A stretch of DNA of 64,000 nt from assembly GCF_014647515.1 (NCBI RefSeq), contig NZ_BMPI01000023.1, forward strand, positions 88,517-152,516. The letters run 5' to 3'. The position numbers were made by a program, and so were the translations under genes. Under the pieces are notes generated by a model. It was not told the DNA's origin. It was given only the letters and a program-made list of their open reading frames with translations, and searched no databases. Origin of the DNA: Dactylosporangium sucinum. GTDB taxonomy: Bacteria > Actinomycetota > Actinomycetes > Mycobacteriales > Micromonosporaceae. The number at the start of each line of letters is the position of its first letter. Position 1 is the stretch's first letter. Below, piece by piece: positions 7,342 through 14,163 of this stretch.

Positions 7342-8349
7342 CTATCGGGGTGACGCCGTGCTGTCGCGGACGACCAGCACGGCGTTGCCCGCCCGCACGC
7401 TGCGGGGTGGTCCGCCGTCGAGCCACTCGAAGAGCAGCCGCGCGGTGCGCATGCCGTAGTCGGCGATGTTGCGCTGCAGGACCGTGAGCGCCGGGTGCAC
7501 GACCTGGCACAGCGGCGAGTCCTCCCAGGCCATGATCGAGACGTCGGCGGGGACCCGGACGTCCATCTCGGCGGTGACGCCGAGCCCGGCCAGGGCCATC
7601 AGGTCGTTGTCGTAGACGATCGCGGTCGGCCGGTCGGCGGCGCTGAGGATGCGGCGGGTGGCCTGGGCGGCGGCCTCGCCGGTGTAGTCGGCGGCCACGG
7701 TCCGCACCTGCAGCAGTCCCGTGGCGTCGAGCGCGGCGGTGCGGGCGGCGGTGTGGGCCAGGTCGGCCGGCCCGCTGATGCGGACGACCCGGCGGTGGCC
7801 GAGCGCGGCGAGGTACCCGGCGACCTTCCCCGCCCCCGCGTGCTCGTCGGTGCTGAGGTTCGCGAGCCCCGGCAGCGGCGCGCCCCCGCCGGCGACGACG
7901 GCCGGCAGCCCCAGCTCGCGGACCGCGTCGAGGCGGGGATCGTCGACGCGGAGATCGCACAGGATGACCCCGTCGACCCGCCGCTCGGCGTGCCACCGCC
8001 GGTGGATCGCCACCTCCTCGGCGCCGCCCTCGACGAACTGCAGCGCGAGCCCGAACCCGCGGGCGGACAGCTCCACCTGCAGCCCGGCGACGAACTGCCG
8101 CCGGAACACCTCGCTGCCCAGCGCCGCCGTGGTGCGCCGCAGCGTGAGCCCGATGACGTCGGCCCCGGCGCCGTGCATGGCCCTGGCGGCCCGGTGGGCG
8201 GTGAACCCGAGCTCCTCGGCGACCTCCCGGATGCGCTCGCGCACCTCGTCGGAGACGCCGGGCCGGCCGTTGAGCGCGTACGACACGGCGACCCGCGAGA
8301 CACCGACGCGCCGCGCGATGTCACTCATCGTCGGCCGCCGCCCCGCCAT
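7342..8349 (-). CDS. LacI-family transcriptional regulator (first of three)
   Basis: 335 aa. The N-terminal LacI helix-turn-helix and hinge are clear (MSDIARRVGVSRVAVSYALN, then GRPGVSDEVRERIREVAEELG). A periplasmic-binding-protein-like effector domain follows (DVIGLTLRRTTAALGSEVF; TAIVYDNDLMALAGLGV). ATG 8349 was preferred to an upstream TTG because it gives the standard LacI N-terminus and leaves the palindrome at 8387-8402 in the promoter. It is paralogous to the LacI genes at 8498 and 13001 and shares their SRVAVSYALN/SKGAVS and YDNDxMA motifs. It probably responds to a manno-oligosaccharide (inference). Confidence 0.87.
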   Translation of the reverse strand: MAGRRPTMSDIARRVGVSRVAVSYALNGRPGVSDEVRERIREVAEELGFTAHRAARAMHGAGADVIGLTLRRTTAALGSEVFRRQFVAGLQVELSARGFGLALQFVEGGAEEVAIHRRWHAERRVDGVILCDLRVDDPRLDAVRELGLPAVVAGGGAPLPGLANLSTDEHAGAGKVAGYLAALGHRRVVRISGPADLAHTAARTAALDATGLLQVRTVAADYTGEAAAQATRRILSAADRPTAIVYDNDLMALAGLGVTAEMDVRVPADVSIMAWEDSPLCQVVHPALTVLQRNIADYGMRTARLLFEWLDGGPPRSVRAGNAVLVVRDSTASPR

Positions 8350-8386
8350 CCCCGCCCCCGTTCCGTCCACCCCGGTCGTGCGCAAC

Positions 8387-8402
8387 GAAGCGTAACCGCT
8401 TC
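8387..8402. promoter_or_regulatory. LacI-type operator upstream of the first lacI gene
   Basis: GAAGCG TAAC CGCTTC is a perfect-arm palindrome 37 bp upstream of the LacI ATG at 8349. Its AACCGCTT half is also found in the palindrome before the sugar-binding protein gene, so it may be an autoregulatory or cross-regulatory site (inference). Confidence 0.6.
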
Positions 8403-8497
8403 ACCTCGCGGATGGTGACGCCGCCGGGCCTGCGGCCGGGCGCGTCGCGGGCGGACCGGCGGCCACCGGCTGCGCGAGGCGAGTCGGGCCGTGCGGG

Positions 8498-9514
8498 TCA
8501 GCGCGGTGGTGGGGCGATGCTGTCCCGGAGCAGGAGGCGGGGCGTGGCGTCCTGGAAGTCCTGCGCCGGGGCGCCGGCCAGCAGTGACAGCAGGACGCGG
8601 GCCGCGTTGGCGCCGTAGGCGTGGACGTCGCGGGACAGGGCGCTCAGGGCCGGGTACGCCATCTCGCACAGCTGGGAGTCGTCGCCCGCCACGATCGACA
8701 GGCGGCCCGGGACGTCCACACCCAGCTTGCGGGAGACGTGCAGGCCCGCCGTCGCCATGATGTCGTTGTCGAACATGATCGCCGTGGGGGGCTCGGCCGC
8801 CGTCAGGAGGCGCTCCGTGGCCCAGGCGCCGGCCTCCCAGGTGTAGTCGGTGTCGACCACCTCGGCCGACGTCAGGCGGTGGCGCCCGGCCGCCGTGCGG
8901 AAGGCCGCCGTGCGGATGCGGGTGTGCTCCAGGGACACCAGGCCGCCCACCCGGGCGATGCGGCGGTGGCCGAGGCCGGCCAGGTACGCGACGGCGTCCG
9001 TCAGCGCGGCCGCGTCGTCGCTCCACACGGCCGGCATGCTCGTGCCCGGTCGCGGGTGGCCGACGAGGACGCCGGGCAGGCCCAGGCGGTCGAGCGCCGC
9101 CACCCGGTCGTCGTCGACCCAGAGGTCGGTGAGGATCGTGGCGTCGATGCGGCGGGCCGCCCACAGGGACTGCAGGGCGTCGACGGCGCGGTCGTGGTCG
9201 CCGACGACCTGCAGCACCAGCGCCGTGCCCGTCGCCGAGAGCTCGGTCTCCAGGCCGGCGATGAACTTCATGTAGAACGGCTCGACGCCCAGCGTGGCCG
9301 CGTCGCGGGCGATCACCAGGCCGATCGCCTCGGCGCGCGCCACCGACAGGTTGCGCGCGGCCGCGTTGGGCTGCCAGCCCATCTCGCCGGCGATCGCCAG
9401 GATGCGCTCGCGGGTGGCGGCCGAGACGCCCGGGCGGTCGTTGAGCGCGAAGGAGACGGCGCCCTTGGAGACGCCGGCCGCCTCGGCGATGTCGCTGATG
9501 GTGGGGCGCTTCAC
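8498..9514 (-). CDS. LacI-family transcriptional regulator (second of three)
   Basis: 338 aa. MKRPTISDIAEAAGVSKGAV forms the DNA-binding domain; the effector domain includes IGLVIARDAATLGVEPFYM, ALVLQVVGDHDRAVDALQSL and TAIMFDNDIMATAGL. The start is GTG 9514. The gene lies downstream of the ABC transporter genes and could be the distal member of that transcription unit (99-bp gap). Sequence similarity to the LacI proteins at 7342 and 13001 along their whole length suggests local gene duplication followed by specialisation. Confidence 0.87.
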   Translation of the reverse strand: MKRPTISDIAEAAGVSKGAVSFALNDRPGVSAATRERILAIAGEMGWQPNAAARNLSVARAEAIGLVIARDAATLGVEPFYMKFIAGLETELSATGTALVLQVVGDHDRAVDALQSLWAARRIDATILTDLWVDDDRVAALDRLGLPGVLVGHPRPGTSMPAVWSDDAAALTDAVAYLAGLGHRRIARVGGLVSLEHTRIRTAAFRTAAGRHRLTSAEVVDTDYTWEAGAWATERLLTAAEPPTAIMFDNDIMATAGLHVSRKLGVDVPGRLSIVAGDDSQLCEMAYPALSALSRDVHAYGANAARVLLSLLAGAPAQDFQDATPRLLLRDSIAPPPR

Positions 9515-9613
9515 CGGCGTTGTCCCGCCTCGGCGGTGTCGCCGGCAGGGTGGCGCTTCACAGGCTTCCTCGCGGTGCGGCCGTCATCCTCCCATTGTCC
9601 GCCATGGTGCCGG

Positions 9614-10444
9614 TCACTTCGTGGCACCCGAGGTGAAGCCGTTGTAGATGAACCGCTGGAGCAGCAGGAACAGCAAGAGCGTCGGCACGATGACCAGGAT
9701 CGCACCGGCGGAGATCGTCTCCCAGTGGGCGCCGAACGGGCCCTTGAACCGGAACAGCGACGTCGAGATGGTGCCGAGCCCCTCCGAGGGCATGTACAGG
9801 AACGGGATGTAGAAGTCGTTGTACACGAAGATGCCCTTGATGATCACGACGGTGGCGATCGCCGGCTTGAGCAGCGGCAGGATGATCGTGCGGTAGATCT
9901 TGAAGGCGGACGCCCCGTCGAGCCGCGCGGCCTCATCGAGCGACACCGGGATGCCGCGCATGAACTGCACGAAGATGTAGATGGCCACGATGTCGGTCCC
10001 CATGTACAGCAGGATCGGCGCCCACCGCGAGTCGAACAGCCCGAGCCGGTCGACCACCTGGAACGTCGTCACCTGCGTCGTCACCCCCGGCACCAGCGTG
10101 GCGACGAGGAACGCACCGACGACGAGCTTCTTGAACCGGAAGCGGAACCGGTCGATCGCGTAGGCGGCGAGCGTCCCGACGACGATCGTGCCGGCCACCG
10201 ACACCAGCAGGATGACGGCCGTGTTGGCGAACGCCGTGAGCATCTTGCCGTTGGCGAACGCGGTGACGTAGTTGTCGAAGTTGAGCCAGTTCCGCGGCGG
10301 CGCGAGGGTGTCGCCCGACGCCATCTCCTCGGGCGTCTTCAGCGAGGTCAGGAACACGGTGACCAGCGGCAGCAGCACGACGATCGACGCTGCGACGAGG
10401 GAGAGGTACCGCAGGGTGCCGAAGACGGCGGCGCGCGCGTTCAC
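9614..10444 (-). CDS. Carbohydrate ABC transporter permease (MalG type)
   Basis: 276 aa inner-membrane protein with about six transmembrane segments. The cytoplasmic EAA loop is well preserved (SLDEAARLDGASAFKIYRTI, then ILPLLKPA), which docks the shared ATPase. Start GTG 10444 overlaps the stop of the upstream permease as GTGA, indicating translational coupling. It ends in QRFIYNGFTSGATK, typical of CUT1 MalG-like permeases. No ATPase gene is present in the cluster; CUT1 systems in actinomycetes often use a shared MsiK-type ATPase encoded elsewhere (known for the family). Confidence 0.9.
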   Translation of the reverse strand: MNARAAVFGTLRYLSLVAASIVVLLPLVTVFLTSLKTPEEMASGDTLAPPRNWLNFDNYVTAFANGKMLTAFANTAVILLVSVAGTIVVGTLAAYAIDRFRFRFKKLVVGAFLVATLVPGVTTQVTTFQVVDRLGLFDSRWAPILLYMGTDIVAIYIFVQFMRGIPVSLDEAARLDGASAFKIYRTIILPLLKPAIATVVIIKGIFVYNDFYIPFLYMPSEGLGTISTSLFRFKGPFGAHWETISAGAILVIVPTLLLFLLLQRFIYNGFTSGATK

Positions 10445-11376
10445 GTCAGGTCGGTCCTTTCCTCCGGTACCAGCCGGCGCTGGACCCAGGTGATCAGCAG
10501 GACGATGAGGAGCAGCACGACGGCGGCGGCCGAGGCGAGCCCGAACTTGTTGAACTGGAAGGCGAGTTTGATCGTCTGGATGACGAACGTCTTGCTCTCG
10601 CCGGCGCCGCCCGTCATCACGAACGGGATCTCGAACACCGACAGCGAGCCGGAGATCGCCAGGATCACGCTCAGGCTGATGATCGGCCGGATGCCGGGGG
10701 CGACGATGTGGCGGAAGACCTGCCAGCGGTTCGCGCCGTCGAGCTCGGCGGCCTCGTAGAGCTCGCCCGGGATGGCCTGGATCGCGCCGAGGAACAGCAC
10801 GAAGTTCAGGCCCAGGAACCGCCACACGGACACGCCGGACAGCGAGGCGTTGACCAGGTCGGGGTCGCCGAGCCAGAGCTTGTCCGGGTGCGCGCCGAAC
10901 AGGGCGAGCACGGAGTCGAGGGTGCCGTGCGGGCGGAAGAAGTACAGGAAGACGAACGAGACGGCGACGCCGTTGATGAGGTACGGGAAGAACAGGATGC
11001 CCTTGAAGAGGCCGCGCAGCCGGGTGTTCAGGCTCAGGATGAACGCGAAGTAGAGCGCCACCACGATCTGTACCGCGGCGGCGGCCAGGTAGTAGAGGCT
11101 GACGAAGAAGACCTGGAACAGCTCCGGGCGGGTGAACAGCTGCACGTAGTTGTCGACGCCGACGAAGGCGGGGTCGGCGCCGAGGCCGTCCCAGTCGGTG
11201 AAGCTGTAGCCGACCATGCTGCCGACGGGGATGTACGTGAACGAGATGAGCAGCGCGAGGGCGGGCAGCAGGTACAGCCAGGGCATGAGGGCGGCGTTGA
11301 CCCGGCTCAGCCGGGCCGGGCGCGCGCTGCTGGGCGGTCCGGCGGGGGCGCGCCGGGCCGGTGGTGCGTCGATCAT
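10441..11376 (-). CDS. Carbohydrate ABC transporter permease (MalF type)
   Basis: 311 aa with a Pro/Ala/Arg-rich cytoplasmic N-terminus (~30 residues) and about six transmembrane helices (WLYLLPALALLISFTYIPVG and others). The EAA loop is ELYEAAELDGANRWQVFRHI. It forms the heterodimeric channel with the MalG-type partner, whose GTG start overlaps its stop by 4 bp. It lies 67 bp downstream of the binding-protein gene in one operon and probably imports manno-oligosaccharides released by the GH26 enzyme (inference from context). Confidence 0.9.
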   Translation of the reverse strand: MIDAPPARRAPAGPPSSARPARLSRVNAALMPWLYLLPALALLISFTYIPVGSMVGYSFTDWDGLGADPAFVGVDNYVQLFTRPELFQVFFVSLYYLAAAAVQIVVALYFAFILSLNTRLRGLFKGILFFPYLINGVAVSFVFLYFFRPHGTLDSVLALFGAHPDKLWLGDPDLVNASLSGVSVWRFLGLNFVLFLGAIQAIPGELYEAAELDGANRWQVFRHIVAPGIRPIISLSVILAISGSLSVFEIPFVMTGGAGESKTFVIQTIKLAFQFNKFGLASAAAVVLLLIVLLITWVQRRLVPEERTDLT

Positions 11377-11443
11377 CGGGTCTCCTTCTGGCGAGTGCGG
11401 GCCGGCCCGGGGTCGGCGGGCCGGCCCGCATCCGGTGGGGCCG

Positions 11444-12754
11444 TCAGCCGGCGGTCTTGGCGGCTTCCTGCCAGCGCTTCGACAGGTCGGCGAAGATGGC
11501 CTCGGGCGTGCCGGGGGCGGCGCCGCGGGCGGTGTCGACGAGCTTCTGGCGGTAGTCGGGCTTGCTGATGCCGACCTCGGAGGCGTTGTCGATCTTCGTC
11601 AGCTTGGCCGACTCGGCCTGGGACAGCTCGATGAACTGCACGCCGGCGTCGGTGAACGGCTGCAGCGCCGGCGGCATCGGGGCGCCCTTGACGGCGGAGA
11701 CGGCCTGATTGACCGCGGCCGAGTCGGACTTCTCGATGAACCAGTCGAAGAACGCGCGGGCGGCCGGCTTGTTCTTGGAGTGGGTGTTGATCGCGTACTG
11801 GTAGTCGGGCGCGACCACCGAGCAGAACTTCCCGCCGACCTGCTTCGGGAACGGCATGTACCCGATCACGCCCGGGTCCTTGCCCGCCTTCTTCGCCGCG
11901 TCCTGCATCTGCACGATGGCCCACGACCCGAGCCACATCGTCGCGATCTTCCCGGTGGCGATGGCCCCCTTCGAGTCCTCCCAGTTCGTGGTCGTCGGGT
12001 CGGTCTCCGACAGCTTGTTCTTCACGATGTCGTACAGCAGGCTGTCGCCGGTGCGCAGGTCGCTGCCCTGCGCCCACGGGTCGCTCGCCGCGAGCTTGTC
12101 GTTGGCCTTGGGGTCGCAGGTGACCGAGCCGACGACCGAGGACCAGGAGCTGAGCGGCCAGCCGTCGTGGTAGTTGGTGTAGTACGGCGTGGCGGAGGTC
12201 TTCGCCTTGATGGCCTGCAGCGCCGCGACGAACTCCTCGGGCGTGGTCGGCCACTTGGTGACGCCGGCCTGGCTCCAGACGTCCTTGTTGTAGACGAAGC
12301 CGTTGACGTAGGCGAACCCGGCCACGCCGTAGACCTTGTCGCCGACCTTGGCCTTGTCGGTGTAGTTGTACTTGGCGGCCAGGTTGCCGGCGCTGCCGAG
12401 GGAGGCGAAGTACTTCGGGTAGTCGTCGGTCGACACGGTGTTCGGGATGAGCAGGACGTCACCGTAGTTCTCGGTGTTCATCCGGATCTTGACTTCGCCC
12501 TCGTAGTCGGTGACGCCCTCGAACTTGACGTTGACCTTCGGGTAGGTCTTGCGGAACTCGTCGGCGTACTTCTGCATCGTCCCGTCGGTGACCAGGTCGG
12601 TGCGGTTGGTGAGCACCGTGATGTCGCCGGAGACGGCGTTGGGATCGGTGGGTGACAAGGCTTCGTCCGACGAACCGGCCTTGCTCGAACCGCCGCAGCC
12701 GGCCGCCGCGAGGGCGGTGGCGGCCAGCACGGCGACGAACGCTCTTCTCAACAT
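11444..12754 (-). CDS. Extracellular sugar-binding lipoprotein of a CUT1 ABC transporter
   Basis: 436 aa. A signal peptide with lipobox (ALAAAGCGG, Cys ~20) anchors the protein outside the membrane. The body is a family-1 solute-binding protein (ITVLTNRTDLVTDGTMQKYA; WPTTPEEFVAALQAIKAK; GKIATMWLGSWAIVQMQDAA). ATG 12754 has GGAG 10 bp upstream. It is the first gene of the transporter operon, preceded by a LacI-type palindrome at 12776-12789. Probable ligand is a beta-manno-oligosaccharide, inferred only from the neighbouring GH26, GH2 and GH1 genes. Confidence 0.9.
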   Translation of the reverse strand: MLRRAFVAVLAATALAAAGCGGSSKAGSSDEALSPTDPNAVSGDITVLTNRTDLVTDGTMQKYADEFRKTYPKVNVKFEGVTDYEGEVKIRMNTENYGDVLLIPNTVSTDDYPKYFASLGSAGNLAAKYNYTDKAKVGDKVYGVAGFAYVNGFVYNKDVWSQAGVTKWPTTPEEFVAALQAIKAKTSATPYYTNYHDGWPLSSWSSVVGSVTCDPKANDKLAASDPWAQGSDLRTGDSLLYDIVKNKLSETDPTTTNWEDSKGAIATGKIATMWLGSWAIVQMQDAAKKAGKDPGVIGYMPFPKQVGGKFCSVVAPDYQYAINTHSKNKPAARAFFDWFIEKSDSAAVNQAVSAVKGAPMPPALQPFTDAGVQFIELSQAESAKLTKIDNASEVGISKPDYRQKLVDTARGAAPGTPEAIFADLSKRWQEAAKTAG

Positions 12755-12775
12755 GGGGTGCGCTCCATTCGGGAC

Positions 12776-12789
12776 CTAAAGCGGTTTAG
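12776..12789. promoter_or_regulatory. LacI-type operator upstream of the binding-protein operon
   Basis: Perfect 5-bp arms CTAAA / TTTAG flank GCGG, 21 bp upstream of the binding-protein ATG. The segment CGGTTTAGT matches the half-site CGGTTCAGT of the GH26 operator except for one T/C change, linking the transporter to the same regulon. Confidence 0.65.
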
Positions 12790-12886
12790 TTGAGCGATGG
12801 CAATATGGCACCGCGTCCGCGCGGCCGGGAAGCCCCCGTTACCGAACCGTTACCGCGGGATGGCACCCGCGTTGCACCGCCCCAAG

Positions 12887-12967
12887 CGCGTCGATCTTGC
12901 AGTTGTGGTGGCGACAAATCGCCTTGAGATGGGGTGTTCCGGGCACCACAGGTGCAAGATCGACGCG
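12887..12967. repeat. 81-bp imperfect palindromic element (MITE/REP-like)
   Basis: 24-nt arms at 12887-12910 and 12944-12967 pair with only two mismatches (arm begins CGCGTCGATCTTGCA). A 33-nt centre contains a further small hairpin (GGCGA-caaa-TCGCC). It lies between the 3' end of the third lacI gene and the promoter of the transporter operon. It could terminate lacI transcription, or be a mobile non-coding palindrome of the kind repeated in actinomycete genomes (inference). Confidence 0.75.
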
Positions 12968-13000
12968 AAGGTGGCGGGCTGGGGTGGGTGTGGGGCGGTG

Positions 13001-14020
13001 TTACGAGGCGGGGTGGCGGGCGGTGCTGCCGCGGGGAGTCAGGTGGGCCGGGGCGCCGTGGGCGCTCTCGACCGGGGCGCCCGCCACGGCCGCCAGGAGC
13101 ATGCGGGCCGCGGCCACGCCGTAGCCGCCGATGTCCCTGGTCAGCGCCGTCAGCGACGGGTGCAGCAGGCGGCAGATGGGTGAGTCGTCCCAGGCGACGA
13201 TCGACAGCTCCGACGGCACCGCGATGCCCAGCTCGTGGGCCACCGTCAGGCCGGCGACGGCCATCACGTCGTTGTCGTAGATGATCGCGGTCGGGCGGGT
13301 CGTCGCGGTCAGGAGGCGGCGGGTGGCCCGCGCGCCGGACTCGCCGCTGTAGTCCGTCGGGGCCGTCACCGCCTCGGCCAGGGACAGGCGGGCGCAGACC
13401 TCGGTGAACGCCCGCGTGCGGATCGCCGTGTGGGCCAGCTCCGGGATGCCGCCGACGCGGGCGACCCGGCGGTGGCCGAGGGCGGCGAGGTACTCGACCG
13501 CCTCGACCATCGACTGCGCGTCGTCGGACCAGGCGCTGGGCAGGCGGCCGCTCACGTCCGGCGGGCCGATCACGACCGCCGGCAGGCCCAGTTCCTCCAG
13601 CACCGCGATGCGCGGGTCGCCGGTGCGGACGTCGCAGACCAGGACGCCGTCCACGCGGCCCTCGCTGAACCAGCGGCGGTAGAACGCCAGCTCCTCGTCG
13701 CGGCTCGGGGCCATCTGGAGCAGCAGCGCGTACGACTGGCGGGACAGCTCCAGCTCGACGCCGCTGATGAGCTCCATGAAGAACGGCTCGATGCCCAGCG
13801 TGCTCGGCGGGCGCTGCAGGGTCAGGCCGACGACCCGGGCCTTGGCGCCGGCCAGCGCGCGGGCGTTGCTGTCGGCGTGGAAGTTCAGCCGGTCGGCCAC
13901 GGCCAGGATGCGCTCGCGCGTGGCAGGGGAGACGCCGGGCTGGCCGTTGAGCGCATACGAGACGGCGCCCTTGGACACCCCGGCCTCGCGGGCGATGTCG
14001 GCGATCGTCGGTCGTTTCAC
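13001..14020 (-). CDS. LacI-family transcriptional regulator (third of three)
   Basis: 339 aa. MKRPTIADIAREAGVSKGAV starts the DNA-binding domain; the effector domain carries VVGLTLQRPPSTLGIEPFFM, PSAWSDDAQSMVEAVEYLAA and TAIIYDNDVMAVAGLTV. GTG 14020 has GAAAGG ~10 bp upstream. It is divergent from the GH2 beta-mannosidase gene, whose promoter carries the shared LacI-type box, so this protein is the strongest candidate for the repressor of both glycosidase promoters (inference). Confidence 0.88.
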   Translation of the reverse strand: MKRPTIADIAREAGVSKGAVSYALNGQPGVSPATRERILAVADRLNFHADSNARALAGAKARVVGLTLQRPPSTLGIEPFFMELISGVELELSRQSYALLLQMAPSRDEELAFYRRWFSEGRVDGVLVCDVRTGDPRIAVLEELGLPAVVIGPPDVSGRLPSAWSDDAQSMVEAVEYLAALGHRRVARVGGIPELAHTAIRTRAFTEVCARLSLAEAVTAPTDYSGESGARATRRLLTATTRPTAIIYDNDVMAVAGLTVAHELGIAVPSELSIVAWDDSPICRLLHPSLTALTRDIGGYGVAAARMLLAAVAGAPVESAHGAPAHLTPRGSTARHPAS

Positions 14021-14095
14021 GGGCGGCCCGCCTTTCTCGGTTCACCGATGCTAGCCGCCGCGCAGCCCGCTGTCGCCCTCGAACGATCCCAGACG

Positions 14096-14147
14096 TTGAC
14101 AGCCACCGCGACCCGCGGCTACGTTGAGCGCCGCTTACTCGGTTCAG
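14096..14147 (+). promoter_or_regulatory. Promoter and LacI-type box of the beta-mannosidase operon
   Basis: TTGACA (14096-14101), an 18-bp spacer and TACGTT (14120-14125) are followed 7 bp later by GCTTACTCGGTTCAG (14133-14147). This 15-bp box is identical to the one downstream of the GH26 promoter at 5827-5841, where it also follows the -10 element by 6 bp. Here the second palindromic arm is missing. The matching architecture argues for co-regulation of GH26 and GH2. Confidence 0.72.
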
Positions 14148-14163
14148 AGGCAAAGGGACTCCC

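Noticed and set aside
9614..11431. A 605-codon fused reading of both sugar permeases
   Set aside because: The upstream half is an out-of-frame shadow of the MalF-type gene; the real junction is a GTGA overlap at 10441-10444.
9614..12754. A complete ABC importer including its ATPase
   Set aside because: No ATPase gene lies in or near the operon; a shared ATPase encoded elsewhere must be assumed.
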